The notes under the pieces: generated by a model
What the model was told of the DNA's origin: nothing
The model's input: only the letters and a program-made list of their open reading frames with translations
The model's database searches: none
In this document: in pieces, positions 8,158-17,988 of the stretch
How the letters are laid out: each line of letters opens with the position of its first letter
Numbering within the stretch: the first letter of the stretch is position 1
Made by a program: the position numbers and the translations under genes
Source: Oceanisphaera pacifica
Lineage (GTDB): Bacteria; Pseudomonadota; Gammaproteobacteria; Enterobacterales; Aeromonadaceae
Length of the DNA: 64,000 bases
Reading direction: 5' to 3'
NCBI RefSeq assembly: GCF_017498065.1
Contig: NZ_JAGDFX010000012.1
Location: forward strand, 45,236 to 109,235

Positions 8158-8192
8158 AGCCCGAGCCTGTAATCACAGACTCGGGCTTTTTT
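8158..8192 (+). terminator. Rho-independent terminator after the DUF3360-like gene
   Basis: AGCCCGAGCCTG / CAGACTCGGGCT stem with one mismatch, followed by TTTTTTATT, 25 bases after the stop codon. Confidence 0.88.
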
Positions 8193-8219
8193 ATTTAATA
8201 CACTGACGGATATGACTTT

Positions 8220-8246
8220 AAGTGACAGCCTTTAAGCCTGTCACTT
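8220..8246. repeat. Hairpin, 9-bp perfect stem
   Basis: AAGTGACAG and CTGTCACTT flank an 8-base centre. It is the first of three hairpins in the 8193-8552 gap between the permease terminator and the sbcC stop, which holds no supported gene. Confidence 0.6.
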
Positions 8247-8277
8247 AGTCACAAGTATATAAAGTGCCATAGTGTAT

Positions 8278-8391
8278 GAAGAGCCAGCAGGCTTGCCTGC
8301 GCCAACTCGCTTAAACCGCATCCCTGCGGCGCTCGGCAAATGCCGTCCCTGGCATTTGACGGTTGGCTACGGCAATGCCTCCTGTCTCTTC
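8278..8391. repeat. Palindromic intergenic element with nested hairpins
   Basis: A 114-bp imperfect palindrome. The outer arms GAAGAGCCAGCAGGC and GCCTCCTGTCTCTTC match at about 12 of 15 pairs; inside are CGCCAAC/GGTTGGC and CAAATGCCG-TCCCTG-GCATTTG hairpins. A TCCCTG loop also occurs in the hairpins at 13297-13370 and 63508-63581. REP-like in character. No coding potential is evident. Confidence 0.6.
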
Positions 8392-8460
8392 TTCATGTTT
8401 TGGTGTCGGCTGTTTGTAGTGACAGGCAGCTCGGTGCTAATGGGAAGGCAGAGGGTGTCT

Positions 8461-8550
8461 GCTCCGTCGACCCTCCGCGCCAGGGCAGAAAAGTGCTCCT
8501 GACATTTCTGCATTCTCGCCATCCTTGGCGGTCAGATGGCGCGGCGGAGC
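8461..8550. repeat. Palindromic REP-like element abutting the sbcC 3' end
   Basis: GCTCCG..CCGCGCC at 8461-8481 pairs with GGCGCGGCGGAGC at 8538-8550, enclosing CGCCATCCTTGGCG at 8517-8530. It ends two bases before the sbcC stop codon and may protect or terminate the sbcDC transcript. Confidence 0.55.
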
Positions 8551-8552
8551 TT

Positions 8553-11500
8553 TTAAACCTCAAACTCAGGGCCGAGTCGGCTTAAGCCTAAGCCTTGGCT
8601 TTTACTGAGTTTTATCTGCACCGGTACTCGCTCTTTTAGTGCGTCAATATGACTGATCACGCCAATCATTTTACCGCTGGCATTAAGGGCGTCTAACGCA
8701 TCCAATGCCACTTCTAAGGTTTCGGCATCGAGCGTGCCAAAGCCTTCATCTAAAAATAACGAGTCGATACGGGTTTTACTGCTCACTAAATCTGACAGCG
8801 CCAGCGCTAACGCCAGGCTGACTAAAAAGCTTTCGCCGCCAGATAACGTTTGGGTGTCGCGCGCCACATCGGCTTGCCAAGTGTCGATAACCGACAGTTC
8901 TAACTCACCGCCTGCTTGGCGAGCTAGCTGATAACGACCATGTAAGCGCGCTAGGCGCTGGTTGGCCAATTGCACTAAATGCTCAAGGGTTAGCCCTTGC
9001 GCAAAACGGCGATACTTGGCGCCGTCGGCGGAGCCTATCAAATGATTCAGTTGCTCCCACAACTGCAGGCTTTGTTGCTGAGCACTAATGTCATCGAATA
9101 AAGCTTGTTGGCGGGCCCGACGCTGTGTATTGGTGTCGAGCTGCGCGCGCCAGCCACCAATCTGTTGGTGCTGCGCATTATATTGCGCTTGGCAGTCTTG
9201 TATGTGTTCTTGCAAGGCAGGCGCCGTGCTTGGGTCTAGCTCACCCAAGTCAGCTTTGGCGGTGTCTGCGGCCTGTTGGGCTTGCTCTGCCAAGGTTTGC
9301 GCCTTATGTAACGCCTGCTCTAATGTTCGCTGCTGTTCGGCCAACGCGGTTTGCTCTGCCTCAGTTAATAAGGCTGCCAAAAATGCGCTTTCATCACTAA
9401 ACGGGCTGTCAGCTAATTGTTGCTGCCACACTTTTAAGCGCTCTTCTAGCTCGACTGTTAACTCGTGAGTTTGCGATTTTAAGGTATCGATGCGAGCAAT
9501 CTGCTGCTGTAACTGCTGCTGGCGGTTTTGCCACTGCTCATTTAACTGCCCAAGCTCGGCTTCGGTATCCGCCACTGGCTCACTGTCTGCTAAGTCTGGA
9601 ATATTCAACGCCGCCCAACGCGCTTGCCACTGGGCCTGCTCAGCATAGGCGGTGTGTAAACTGACCGCTAACTGCTGGCATTGTTCGGTAATAGCCTGTA
9701 CTCGGGCTTGCTGCTTTTTCCAGTTCAGCCATTGCTGCTCGCACTCGTTAAGCCAAGCGAGCCAATCATGAGGAACAGTCCAATTAAGTCCGCTGAGTGA
9801 CGCGCTAAGCTCGGCCTCTTGCTGGGCAACTCGCGCGTGTTGCGCCGCAATTTCTTGCTGTAATTGGGTTTGTTGCTCGGTTAAGGAAGCCAACTCTTGG
9901 CCTTGCAGGCTTTGCTTGCTTTGCGCCTGAGCCAGCGCACGTTCAGCCTGTTGCACTTGCTCTTGGCTGCGATATAGCGCCTCTTTTTGTAGCTCAAGCT
10001 GCTGACATTGCGCAGTGAGCACTTGCAACTGCTGCTGGCGTTGCACTAACTGCACTTCTTGCTCAGCAGGCGTACTGGCCGTTACCTCAAGCTCTGCTAA
10101 TAGGCGCGCTAACTCCGCCTCTAATTCTTTGAGCTCATCGCCTAGTGTCTGTAATTGCCCTTGCTGTTGCCCAATAGCGGCTTGGCAGTTGGCTAAGGCC
10201 TTATTAAGCTGCGTGCCTTGGCGTTCACAAGCTTCGCGTTCCTGTATTTTAGCGGCCAAGCTGTTGGCGGTGGCATCATCGAGCGCTTGATAAGCCTCAA
10301 TGGCCGGATGCTGCTCACTGCCACATAAAGGGCAGGCCTCATCGGGTTGCAAGCGTGCTCTGTGCTCTTCTAACGCGCGAATTCGCTGCTCTTGCTTGAG
10401 TAGCTGCTCTTTATCGCGAATTTGTTCTTGTAGCGCTTTATAGTGCGCCCGTGATTGAACTAATTGCGCCTCAAGCTCACTCGCTTGGGGCATTTGCTCG
10501 GCCAGCGTTTGGTTTAGCTTAGCCTGCGCCTTGGTTAACTTAGCAGACTGCGTCCAGCATTGGCGCACTTGGCTCCATAGCCCTTGTTGCTGATTAAGCT
10601 GTTGCAAGGTTTGACGCAACTGAGGTAAAGACTCACCGGCTAATAACTGAGTCAGTTGTTGTTGTTGCGTATTAAGTGCCTGCTTTGCCTGATCGACAGT
10701 GCGCGCTGCCTGCGTGACTTCTTGCTGGGTTTGCTGATAAGACTGGGCCAAGGTCTCTTGCTTGGTTTGTAACTTGGCTTGCCCTGCTTGTGCCCGGGTT
10801 AAATTTTCCTGCTCACTGGCGTTGCTGTGCACCTGCTCGCGCCATCCTGCTAAATATTCACCTAAGCGCTCGGCTACCGGGTTAGTGGCCATTTGTTGGT
10901 TAAGTGACGCTTGCTCTGCTCGCAAGGCCTGTTCATTAGCGGTTAAAGCTTGGCTTAGCTTGCGACTCACTTGCAGCCCTTGCCAGCATTGCAACTGTTG
11001 CGCCGCTAGCTGTTGCTCGTGTTCGGCTTGGGTTTGGCTTAATTGGCCCTGATATTTTTTTAGCCGCGCTTGGGCATCTTGCCATGGCTGCCACGTCGCT
11101 TGTAGGCGACGAGCGGGCTCTGCCAGTGCTAACTGCTGACGCGCTGCAGCCTGCTCTTGCCATGCTTCCTTGGCAGTCGTAAGCGCGGTATTAGCTGCCG
11201 CTTGTTGCTCTTGTGCCCCCTGATAAGCCTGAATACGTTGCACACTGGCTTGGCTTTGCACTAAAGATTGCTGGTGCTGGGCCAGCACTAATTCCGCGGC
11301 GGCTATGTCTTCTTGTATTTGTTGTTGCTGCTCGTCACTGAGCAGCTCCATGCCCGCGGCTCGCGCATTAAGCTCAGCTAGCGCCCCTTGTTGCTCGCGG
11401 GTTTTCTCAAATACGCGTTTTGAGAGTTGCGCATAAATATCGGTACCGGTCAGCTCTTCCAGTAACTCGGCCCGCTCGTTGGCATTAGCATGTAAAAAAG

Positions 11501-11975
11501 CGGCAAAGCCCCCTTGGGCCAATAACATCGACTTAGTAAAACGACCAAAATCTAAGCCACTTAATTCTTCAGTGAGGCGCAATTTATCATTAATTTTGGT
11601 GCTAATAATACTGCCATCAAGTTTTGCCAGCTCAACTTTAGGCGCTTGCAACTTGCCGTCTATTTTATCCCGCGAGCGGCGTTGGCTCCAAAAAGCCCGA
11701 TAGCCTTCGCCTTTAACTTCAAACTCTACTTCGGCTAAGCAATCGGCAGTGTGGCGGGTCATCAGCTCATTACTGCTGGCAGAAACTTGCTTCATGCGCG
11801 GTGTTTCGTGATACAAGGCCAAGCAAATTGCATCCAGCAAGGTAGTTTTACCCGCCCCGGTTGGCCCAGTAATGGCAAACAGGCCGCTGTTATTAAAAGG
11901 CGCTTGAGTAAAGTCTATTTTCCACTCCCCTTTTAGGGAGTTCAGGTTTTTTAGCCGCAGGCTGAGGATTTTCAT
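8553..11975 (-). CDS. sbcC: SbcC, ATPase subunit of the SbcCD (Rad50-type) nuclease
   Basis: A 1140-residue SMC/Rad50-type protein. Walker [10 protein letters not shown] spans 37-45. Two very long Gln/Ala-rich coiled coils flank the zinc hook CPLCG (C548 and C551). The C-terminal ABC signature LSGGESF is near 1042-1048, followed by Walker [13 protein letters not shown]. With SbcD it forms the complex that cuts hairpins and processes DNA ends at palindromes and replication forks. Slightly longer than E. coli SbcC (1048). The start overlaps the sbcD stop by four bases (ATGA), so translation is coupled. Hairpin repeats flank the operon on both sides. Confidence 0.97.
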   Translation of the reverse strand: MKILSLRLKNLNSLKGEWKIDFTQAPFNNSGLFAITGPTGAGKTTLLDAICLALYHETPRMKQVSASSNELMTRHTADCLAEVEFEVKGEGYRAFWSQRRSRDKIDGKLQAPKVELAKLDGSIISTKINDKLRLTEELSGLDFGRFTKSMLLAQGGFAAFLHANANERAELLEELTGTDIYAQLSKRVFEKTREQQGALAELNARAAGMELLSDEQQQQIQEDIAAAELVLAQHQQSLVQSQASVQRIQAYQGAQEQQAAANTALTTAKEAWQEQAAARQQLALAEPARRLQATWQPWQDAQARLKKYQGQLSQTQAEHEQQLAAQQLQCWQGLQVSRKLSQALTANEQALRAEQASLNQQMATNPVAERLGEYLAGWREQVHSNASEQENLTRAQAGQAKLQTKQETLAQSYQQTQQEVTQAARTVDQAKQALNTQQQQLTQLLAGESLPQLRQTLQQLNQQQGLWSQVRQCWTQSAKLTKAQAKLNQTLAEQMPQASELEAQLVQSRAHYKALQEQIRDKEQLLKQEQRIRALEEHRARLQPDEACPLCGSEQHPAIEAYQALDDATANSLAAKIQEREACERQGTQLNKALANCQAAIGQQQGQLQTLGDELKELEAELARLLAELEVTASTPAEQEVQLVQRQQQLQVLTAQCQQLELQKEALYRSQEQVQQAERALAQAQSKQSLQGQELASLTEQQTQLQQEIAAQHARVAQQEAELSASLSGLNWTVPHDWLAWLNECEQQWLNWKKQQARVQAITEQCQQLAVSLHTAYAEQAQWQARWAALNIPDLADSEPVADTEAELGQLNEQWQNRQQQLQQQIARIDTLKSQTHELTVELEERLKVWQQQLADSPFSDESAFLAALLTEAEQTALAEQQRTLEQALHKAQTLAEQAQQAADTAKADLGELDPSTAPALQEHIQDCQAQYNAQHQQIGGWRAQLDTNTQRRARQQALFDDISAQQQSLQLWEQLNHLIGSADGAKYRRFAQGLTLEHLVQLANQRLARLHGRYQLARQAGGELELSVIDTWQADVARDTQTLSGGESFLVSLALALALSDLVSSKTRIDSLFLDEGFGTLDAETLEVALDALDALNASGKMIGVISHIDALKERVPVQIKLSKSQGLGLSRLGPEFEV

Positions 11976-13198
11976 GCATCTTGCTCCATATCGACTAATA
12001 ACCCTTGGTATAAGTCATGCAGTGCTTGCTCGCGCTCTGGCACTAACTCTTCACTGGCAAGGCGCTGGCTAAACACCTGTTGCGGTGTCAGCTCACTTAA
12101 GGTCACCCCGGCTTCGGCGGTTAAGCCATCTTGTTGTAGCGTGCGCTGGCGACGCACCGATAATATTTCTAGCGCTAGCCCTTCGGCCAGTTGTTCAATT
12201 CTTGGTTGTAAGTCACTTAAGTAGTCACCTTCGGTCACCGTCACTTCTAACCAAACAGGCAAGTCTTGCTCTGTTTCGTCGTGCTCAGCGGCTAGGGTGC
12301 GCATCGCCTCACCAATCTCTTGCAAGTTGCCCTTCACTCTGGCCATTGGCTGAAAAACAGGCACCGGTAAAGGGGTGATCGCGGTGAGCCCGCTTGATGC
12401 AAGATCGACCAATAGCACTTCTTTTTGCTGGCCGACTTCGTCAAAACTTAATGCCAAAGGCGAGCCGCAGTAGCGAATATGTTGCTGGCCCCCCACTTTT
12501 TGCGGCCGATGAATATGGCCTAAGGCAATATAGTCAGCTGGCGGAAAGGCACTGGCAGGAAAGGCATCTAAGGTGCCAATATAGATTTCGCGTACCGAGT
12601 CACTGGTGCTGGCACCCACTGTAGTTAAATGTCCGGTGGCTATAATCGGCAAAGGAGTAGCAGCGCGTTGGCTTTGTTGCTGAGCGCGATCAAATAACTG
12701 CTGATAATGCTGGGCAATGGCCGCTTGTAAGCTGTATTGTTTGTCGCTGGCACTTTGCCCTGACTCACTGCTCATCACTTCTCGGGCGCGAATAAAGGGC
12801 ACTGCACATAACACGGCCCCAGGTTCCCCTGTGCGATCGGTGAGTGTTAATACTTGTTGTTCTATGTCGGCTAATACGCCAGGGATCACTTGCACATTTA
12901 AGCAGCCCAACAAGCTTCGGGATTCATTAAGCATTGCCACCGAGTCGTGATTGCCGCCTAAAATCACCAATTGCGTGCCCGTTTGCTGCAATTTAACAAT
13001 AAAGTCGTTATATAACTCACGGGCATAGCTGGGCGGCGTGCCAGTATCAAACACATCTCCGGCCACCAACACGGCATCAACGGCTTGTGCCTGTACCTGC
13101 TCTACTAACCAGCTTAAAAAAGCCTGATGTTCTGCAAAACGGGTTTTACCCATAAAGTGCTGGCCAAGATGCCAGTCGGAGGTGTGCAAAATACGCAT
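11972..13198 (-). CDS. sbcD: SbcD, nuclease subunit of SbcCD (Mre11-type)
   Basis: A 408-residue calcineurin-like phosphoesterase. Metal-binding motifs run in the usual order: HTSDWHLGQ (5-13), AGDVFDTG (46-53), LGGNHDS (about 80-86), ATGHLT (about 187-192) and ALGHIHRPQ (about 226-234). The C-terminal part matches the SbcD-specific domain. Mn-dependent endo/exonuclease that acts with SbcC on hairpins. First gene of the sbcDC operon; the intergenic region upstream (13199-13425) contains a miniature element. Confidence 0.97.
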   Translation of the reverse strand: MRILHTSDWHLGQHFMGKTRFAEHQAFLSWLVEQVQAQAVDAVLVAGDVFDTGTPPSYARELYNDFIVKLQQTGTQLVILGGNHDSVAMLNESRSLLGCLNVQVIPGVLADIEQQVLTLTDRTGEPGAVLCAVPFIRAREVMSSESGQSASDKQYSLQAAIAQHYQQLFDRAQQQSQRAATPLPIIATGHLTTVGASTSDSVREIYIGTLDAFPASAFPPADYIALGHIHRPQKVGGQQHIRYCGSPLALSFDEVGQQKEVLLVDLASSGLTAITPLPVPVFQPMARVKGNLQEIGEAMRTLAAEHDETEQDLPVWLEVTVTEGDYLSDLQPRIEQLAEGLALEILSVRRQRTLQQDGLTAEAGVTLSELTPQQVFSQRLASEELVPEREQALHDLYQGLLVDMEQDA

Positions 13199-13229
13199 GA
13201 ATGACTCTTTGTTAAATTAAAGGGAATCT

Positions 13230-13400
13230 TTATACCACTCTGAGAAAGTAACTGAATCTACTTATTGTCCTGTAGAAATCGAATAAAGCGTCTACTCCAC
13301 CGACACGCTGCAAGCACCTCCCTGTGACGCTCTGCACGTGACGTCCCTGTCATGTGATGGTCGGTGGAGTAGATCCCTTTATCCTCCCTTGTACCACAAA
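13230..13400. mobile_element. Truncated or rearranged miniature element (copy 3)
   Basis: Begins TTATACCACTCTG at 13230, matching the IS630 end at 63872 at 21 of the first 25 positions. Then follows the left segment shared with copies 1 and 2 and a 74-bp hairpin module (13297-13370) identical to 63508-63581 at 68 positions. The module is a long stem (CTCCACCGAC/GTCGGTGGAG) around a CACGTGAC-GTCCCT-GTCATGTG hairpin. The structured core and a clear right end are absent; the right limit is approximate. Confidence 0.6.
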
Positions 13401-13425
13401 GTCGTATGGTGGCTGGGCTAGCTGG

Positions 13426-13971
13426 CTACTTAGTGCAATAGGCCTTAATTTTGGTCGCTATCATGCTCGACCAAGGCAAAAAGACATAACTAATCAGCAC
13501 CACATTAATTAACACTAAAATACTGTTACGCCAGTGTGGTGCCAATAGGCCGGGTAAATATTCATCGGCTAAATAGCGTAAAATGTTGCCGAGTAATAAA
13601 ATCCAAAAGATTAAAATCGCCACTGTTTCTATCTTTCTTAACTGCGCTCTGGGGTGCAACAATAAAGCAAGGTCATCAAATTGCGCATGAGTCACGCTGT
13701 CTTGTGAGTACAAATCAAGCTCGGTCACAAAGCTGTTACGAAGGGGCGATGTTTCCCACTGATTTAAGCTCTCGCTTGAATCAAACGCAAATACGGTGAC
13801 CAGCTCACTGTAATCAGCGTGATGAGAGAAACTATTTTGCAGCCCCACAAACCCGGGTTGATTGGCCATGGCTTGTTGGGTTTTCCCTAGTGATCGCTCA
13901 ATTTTTGCCATCAGCTTTTTAGGAAACCGGCGCACAATAACAGAAAGTAGTGGCCGCTCTTCTTTAGACAT
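13426..13971 (-). CDS. ABM-domain protein with two C-terminal membrane helices
   Basis: A 181-residue protein. Residues 8-95 look like an antibiotic-biosynthesis-monooxygenase (ABM) dimeric alpha/beta fold (SVIVRRFPKK, then QPGFVGLQNSF and ELVTVFAFDSSESLNQWETS). Two hydrophobic helices follow, about 116-134 and 148-168, so the domain is probably tethered to the inner membrane facing the cytoplasm. Similar ABM-2TM proteins are widespread in gammaproteobacteria with no firm function; they lack an obvious cofactor site. The gene stands alone between a miniature element and the pseudouridine synthase gene. Confidence 0.65.
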   Translation of the reverse strand: MSKEERPLLSVIVRRFPKKLMAKIERSLGKTQQAMANQPGFVGLQNSFSHHADYSELVTVFAFDSSESLNQWETSPLRNSFVTELDLYSQDSVTHAQFDDLALLLHPRAQLRKIETVAILIFWILLLGNILRYLADEYLPGLLAPHWRNSILVLINVVLISYVFLPWSSMIATKIKAYCTK

Positions 13972-14007
13972 AGTGACTATCCTGCAGTAATAATGGCTGG
14001 GCCCCCA

Positions 14008-14739
14008 CTAAAATGGACAGGGGCAATGTCCGTGCATTGGCGTATTAAGGGTGGGATGCTCAAAATATAAGTCACTGGCATGGAGCAATAAACGCTCGGC
14101 AAGGCGCTGACTGGTGGCGCTGGAGTATAAATCGCAACCCACAATAGCATGGCCGATAAATTGGCTATGAATCCGCAATTGATGAGTGCGCCCCGTCAAT
14201 GGAGTAAAGGCGACTCGGCTTAGGCAAGGCTGTGCTAAACGGGCCAACACTTGATATTCACTAATGGCCGCTTTACCTGTGGTTTGGCAAATTTTAACTC
14301 GAGGAAACAAAGCCTTATCTTTTGCGATTGCCGCCGTAATAGCGCCTTGGTCTTGCTCTAGCCATCCCTCTAATATCGCCAGATAACGCTTTTGTATACC
14401 GCCTGCCTGAAATTGCTTATTCAGCTGCTTTGCCGATGCCGCATTCAGTGCCACCACCATAATGCCTGAGGTGCCAAAGTCTAAACGATGCGGCAGTTTT
14501 GCCTCAGCAAAGGCCGGTGTTACCCCAGGTTGGCCCTGTACTAAGCGATAATGTACCGAGTCCCAATTAAGGGGGTGTTTGCCCGACAAACTCAATAGAC
14601 CGCTGGGTTTGTTGATTAACAAGATATCGTCATCTTGATATAAAATCTGCACAAAATCGTGGCATATTGGTGCCACAAAGTCATCAACAATGGATTTTTC
14701 ATCAACAAGCGGCTTTGTTTGTGCGCCAACAAGGGCCAT
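14008..14739 (-). CDS. RluA-family RNA pseudouridine synthase
   Basis: A 243-residue enzyme with the RluA-family catalytic motif HRLDFGTSG (84-92, catalytic D87), the upstream NKPSGLLSLSG motif (43-53) and TGRTHQLRIHSQFIGHAIVGCDLY in the C-terminal half. No N-terminal S4 domain, which together with length suggests RluA (23S U746 / tRNA U32) or a close relative rather than RluC/RluD. AAGGAAA lies before the ATG. The specific RNA target is not determined. The start lies 20 bases downstream of the ykgJ-like stop, so the two are probably co-transcribed. Confidence 0.82.
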   Translation of the reverse strand: MALVGAQTKPLVDEKSIVDDFVAPICHDFVQILYQDDDILLINKPSGLLSLSGKHPLNWDSVHYRLVQGQPGVTPAFAEAKLPHRLDFGTSGIMVVALNAASAKQLNKQFQAGGIQKRYLAILEGWLEQDQGAITAAIAKDKALFPRVKICQTTGKAAISEYQVLARLAQPCLSRVAFTPLTGRTHQLRIHSQFIGHAIVGCDLYSSATSQRLAERLLLHASDLYFEHPTLNTPMHGHCPCPF

Positions 14740-14759
14740 AACATTTTCCTTTAATAGGC

Positions 14760-15056
14760 TCAGTCTTTACCCAACATGGCTCTTTCATCTAAACATTCAT
14801 CTGAGCCCATTTCAAACTCGCGACAAATCCATGGTCTTTGTTCATAAATAGTGCATAGAAAGGTTTTTCTATCAATGGCCGAACACCAACCATCGTCTAA
14901 GCGCCGCATGGTTTGGGCTCCCCACTTATCTTCGCTTATATGCTCTTGTGGCACGCCGGTGTCGGTAATTAACATCACCTCTAGACGACAACAGCAGGCC
15001 TGACAACTGGCACAAGTCACCTCAGTTTCAGGGATGTTTTTAACGTTAATGCTCAC
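14760..15056 (-). CDS. YkgJ-type cysteine-cluster protein
   Basis: A 98-residue protein with the dense cysteine motif CASCQACCC (C15, C18, C21-C23), followed by C58, C68, C78 and C87. This spacing fits the YkgJ / CxxCxxCC family, thought to bind zinc or an iron-sulfur cluster; the biochemical role is unknown. The start is a GTG at 15056 with no strong ribosome site, so its exact position is uncertain. Upstream of, and likely in one transcript with, the pseudouridine synthase gene. Confidence 0.75.
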   Translation of the reverse strand: MSINVKNIPETEVTCASCQACCCRLEVMLITDTGVPQEHISEDKWGAQTMRRLDDGWCSAIDRKTFLCTIYEQRPWICREFEMGSDECLDERAMLGKD

Positions 15057-15225
15057 TTGAGCTACCCATACTTACTGCGTATTTAACTGACTATCCTACC
15101 GCCTTCACCTTATCAATTATAGCGCCAGTGGCGATTTAGCTGCACCTGTAAAAAACGAGTGCTAGAATAGGTCATCTTAGATTCAATAGTTCGACATCAG
15201 TGGTTCGACATTAATAGGAAAGATA

Positions 15226-15696
15226 ATGAAATTTGTATTATTGACCATAGTGGTTCTAGTGGCGGTCTTTTATTTTGTTAGGCAGTCTAATAATAAAAAA
15301 ATAGCCCTTGAAAATATCGCTACAGGTAAAGAGTTTTTAGCCACAAATAAGGCACAACCAGAGGTGATAGAAACCGCCTCGGGTTTACAGTATCAGGTGC
15401 TACAAAAAGGTGAAGGCAACACCCACCCTAGTGCTAAATCTACCGTTGAAGTGCATTATCATGGCACCTTATTAGATGGCACCGTATTTGATAGCTCAGT
15501 AGAACGTAATGAGTCGATTAGCTTTCCGCTCAATCGCGTTATTAGAGGTTGGACAGAAGGTGTGCAGTTAATGGTGGCGGGAGATAAGTTTAAGTTTTTT
15601 ATTCCATCACGATTAGCCTACGGCAACAATGGCGCAGGCTCCATAGCCCCAGGCTCTTTGCTTATTTTTGAAGTTGAGCTATTGGCTGTAGAATAA
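15226..15696 (+). CDS. Membrane-anchored FKBP-type peptidyl-prolyl isomerase
   Basis: A 156-residue protein. Residues 3-19 are a single hydrophobic helix that anchors it or serves as an uncleaved signal. Residues about 48-155 form an FKBP domain: VEVHYHGTLLDGTVFDSS (74-91), VIRGWTEGVQLM (105-116), PSRLAYG (127-133) and APGSLLIFEVELL. It catalyses cis-trans isomerisation of proline bonds, probably in the periplasm. Related to FklB/FkpA-type proteins but with a much shorter N-terminal region. AGGAAA precedes the ATG. Transcribed alone. Confidence 0.87.
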   Translation: MKFVLLTIVVLVAVFYFVRQSNNKKIALENIATGKEFLATNKAQPEVIETASGLQYQVLQKGEGNTHPSAKSTVEVHYHGTLLDGTVFDSSVERNESISFPLNRVIRGWTEGVQLMVAGDKFKFFIPSRLAYGNNGAGSIAPGSLLIFEVELLAVE

Positions 15697-15710
15697 GCGC
15701 CTAACGGCGA

Positions 15711-15851
15711 GCTGTAAGCCGTAAGCTATCAGCTTTCAGCTGTCAGATTAACGAAAAATACAGCGCCCAGATAAAAGAAAACAGAGCGACTTTTTTAGGC
15801 CGCTCTGTTGCGTTTGGTCGATTGAAATCGACCCTACAAAAGATCAGAGCT
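15711..15851. repeat. Mixed intergenic repeats (AGCTGTCAGC-type plus 39-nt duplicated unit)
   Basis: 15711-15746 holds tandem AGCTNTCAGC-like words. 15779-15808 is an ACAGAGCG/CGCTCTGT hairpin. 15813-15851 is identical over 39 nt to 42465-42503 and contains the palindrome GGTCGATTGAAATCGACC. No gene is seen here. Confidence 0.7.
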
Positions 15852-15859
15852 TTCAACGA

Positions 15860-16417
15860 TTAGCGCTGAATTCTTAGGGTCCAGTCTCTTAGGGCAAGCA
15901 TTAGTTTTTCAATAAACTCAGCGGTTTGGCCATCATTAAGCGCGCCAAGTTCCGAGAACTTCTCATGGGCTTGGCCAATCATCACCTCGGGTTTATTTAC
16001 AAAGTGCACGTCCATCGAAACCATCATTTGACGTAACTGATACTGTGCTCGCACGCCCCCTAATATCCCCATACTGGCGCTCATAATAGCTGCTGGTTTA
16101 TCAGCAAAGGGTTGGGGCTTTTGCCGAGATAACCAATCGATGGCATTTTTTAATACCCCAGAAATTGAATAGTTATACTCAGGCGTAGCAAATAAAATCG
16201 CATCGGCGCTGGCGATTCTTTTCGCTAACGCTAATACCGCTTGAGGCACATGCTCGCCATCAAGCTCTTCGTTATAGAGAGGGAGTTGACTGATATCCAG
16301 CAGCTCAATGTCACAATCTTGCGGCGCTAACGCCATGGCCGCTCGAATGGCTGCGCTATTGTAAGAAGCAGTTCTTAAACTACCCGACAGTGCCACTATA
16401 TGTAATTTACCACTCAT
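15860..16417 (-). CDS. NADPH-dependent FMN reductase / quinone reductase
   Basis: A 185-residue flavodoxin-fold protein. The phosphate-binding loop SGSLRTASYN (11-20) and the PEYNYSISGVLKNAIDWLSR segment (79-98) are characteristic of the NADPH-dependent FMN reductase family that includes ChrR/YieF quinone and chromate reductases. Cytosolic, FMN-bound, reducing quinones, azo dyes or metals with NAD(P)H; the physiological substrate is unclear. Separated from pdxJ by the pdxJ terminator, so transcribed independently. Confidence 0.85.
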   Translation of the reverse strand: MSGKLHIVALSGSLRTASYNSAAIRAAMALAPQDCDIELLDISQLPLYNEELDGEHVPQAVLALAKRIASADAILFATPEYNYSISGVLKNAIDWLSRQKPQPFADKPAAIMSASMGILGGVRAQYQLRQMMVSMDVHFVNKPEVMIGQAHEKFSELGALNDGQTAEFIEKLMLALRDWTLRIQR

Positions 16418-16490
16418 ACTATCTCCTCACTAAGCTACAAAGTGTTGTTCAGCATAGCGAATTTTATTAAAAAGTGTCGGCTAAAGGTAT

Positions 16491-16522
16491 AAAAAAACCA
16501 AGTCGCTAGACTTGGTTTTTAT
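16491..16522 (-). terminator. Rho-independent terminator after pdxJ
   Basis: AAAAACCAAGTC-GCTA-GACTTGGTTTTT, a 12-bp perfect stem with T runs on both sides. It lies just after the pdxJ stop and closes the rpoE-to-pdxJ gene block; it can act in both directions. Confidence 0.9.
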
Positions 16523-16547
16523 TTTTTACTTCAGCTAATTGTGCCGA

Positions 16548-17285
16548 TTAAATGCCTTGCCGGGCTTCGCGCATGAGACTTTTCATATCGCGAATGGCTT
16601 TCTCTAAACCATCAAAGGCGGCTCGGGCAATAATGGCATGGCCAATATTAAGCTCTAGCATCTCAGGGATTGCCGCAATCGGTTTTACATTATGATAGTG
16701 CAAGCCGTGGCCGCCATTCACCTTCAACCCCACATCATTAGCATAAGATGCAGAAGCCGCAATGCGCTTTAGCTCAGCGCCTCGCTCCGACTCACTCTCG
16801 GCATCAGCATAATGGCCGGTATGAATTTCAATATAAGGGGCGCCAGCACTAACGGCGGCATCAATTTGTACTCTGTCGGCATCCACAAATAAAGAGACTG
16901 TTACACCTGCTTCTTTTAAACGAGTAACCGCCGCTGTAACCTTGTCTAACTGACCCGCGACATCTAACCCACCTTCTGTGGTTAGCTCTTCGCGCTTTTC
17001 CGGAACTAAGCACACAAAGGCAGGCTTGATACGACAGGCAATATCCAACATCTCATCGGTGACGGCCATTTCAAGGTTCATGCGCGTTTCAATAGTCTGG
17101 CTTAAAATATCTACGTCGCGATCGATAATATGGCGCCTATCTTCGCGTAAGTGCACGGTAATACCGTCGGCACCAGCTTGTTCAGCGATTGCAGCCGCAT
17201 GCACGGGATCAGGGTAATTAGTGCCTCTAGCATTACGCAAAGTGGCAATATGATCGATATTTACACCTAAATATAATTCACTCAC
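16548..17285 (-). CDS. pdxJ: Pyridoxine 5'-phosphate synthase PdxJ
   Basis: A 245-residue TIM-barrel enzyme that condenses 1-deoxy-D-xylulose 5-phosphate with 3-amino-2-oxopropyl phosphate to form pyridoxine 5'-phosphate, the last ring-forming step of vitamin B6 synthesis. Family motifs include [16 protein letters not shown] (6-21), [14 protein letters not shown] and [10 protein letters not shown]. The start is GTG with AGAGGAAG upstream; it overlaps the end of recO by eight bases. In enterobacteria acpS follows pdxJ; here a terminator follows and no acpS is seen. Confidence 0.97.
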   Translation of the reverse strand: MSELYLGVNIDHIATLRNARGTNYPDPVHAAAIAEQAGADGITVHLREDRRHIIDRDVDILSQTIETRMNLEMAVTDEMLDIACRIKPAFVCLVPEKREELTTEGGLDVAGQLDKVTAAVTRLKEAGVTVSLFVDADRVQIDAAVSAGAPYIEIHTGHYADAESESERGAELKRIAASASYANDVGLKVNGGHGLHYHNVKPIAAIPEMLELNIGHAIIARAAFDGLEKAIRDMKSLMREARQGI

Positions 17286-17988
17286 TGCGACTTCCTCTCT
17301 TTCCTTTGATAAACAAAGCGCGACTGCGCAAGGCTCGGCCTCCCAAATAAGGTGCCAGTGCTTGGCGGCTAAAACGCTTAGCCGACACTAAGACATCGGG
17401 TCGGGTTAAATCGAGTTCAGCCAACGCATAAAGATGCTCACCAGCATAAGCGCCTGGCTCTGGCTTAGCCAGCTGCATAAAGCCTGACTCTGATTGATAT
17501 TGATACCAAGCATCGGGTTTAACCGCCTGTCCGCTATCGGCATCAAGGGTAAAGTCGACGCCATAGCCTAATATATTAAGCAGATAAAACTCAAAGTGAC
17601 GCAAACAAGGCTCAATGCCCACCCCACTCGCTAAACTGGTTAGCGTTTGATAATAGGCATCAAATACTTCATCAAACGGAGTGTGGGTTTCTAGTAGATA
17701 AAATATCAGCTCATTAAGGTATAAGCCGCTATAGAGTGCTGTTCCTGTTAAACGAATCGCCGGAGCCGTGGCTTCTGCTTTTAATAAGGTTTTCAGCTCA
17801 CTTCTACCAGAAAAGCGAATATCGAGCGGCACAAAGGGCTGTAACAGCCCTTTAAGGGCAGAGCGTGGGCGCCGACTTCCTTTGGCAATTAAACTTTGTC
17901 GCCCTTGCTCGCGCGTAAACACATCAACCAACTGACTGGTTTCACTGTAGGGCCGACTATGGATCACAAAGGCGGCATGCGCCGTCAT
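17278..17988 (-). CDS. recO: DNA repair protein RecO
   Basis: A 236-residue recombination mediator. The N-terminal OB fold ([37 protein letters not shown]) and helical C-terminal domain fit RecO. With RecF and RecR it loads RecA on SSB-coated single-stranded DNA and anneals strands. The zinc-finger cysteines seen in some RecO proteins are absent, as in E. coli. Overlaps era by one base upstream and pdxJ by eight downstream, so it is embedded in a coupled operon. Confidence 0.95.
   Translation of the reverse strand: MTAHAAFVIHSRPYSETSQLVDVFTREQGRQSLIAKGSRRPRSALKGLLQPFVPLDIRFSGRSELKTLLKAEATAPAIRLTGTALYSGLYLNELIFYLLETHTPFDEVFDAYYQTLTSLASGVGIEPCLRHFEFYLLNILGYGVDFTLDADSGQAVKPDAWYQYQSESGFMQLAKPEPGAYAGEHLYALAELDLTRPDVLVSAKRFSRQALAPYLGGRALRSRALFIKGKRGSRSE

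Noticed and set aside
8734..12950. Several long plus-strand frames opposite sbcC and sbcD
   Set aside because: They are low-complexity shadows (Cys/Ser-rich) of the Gln/Ala-rich coding strand; the real genes are complete on the minus strand.
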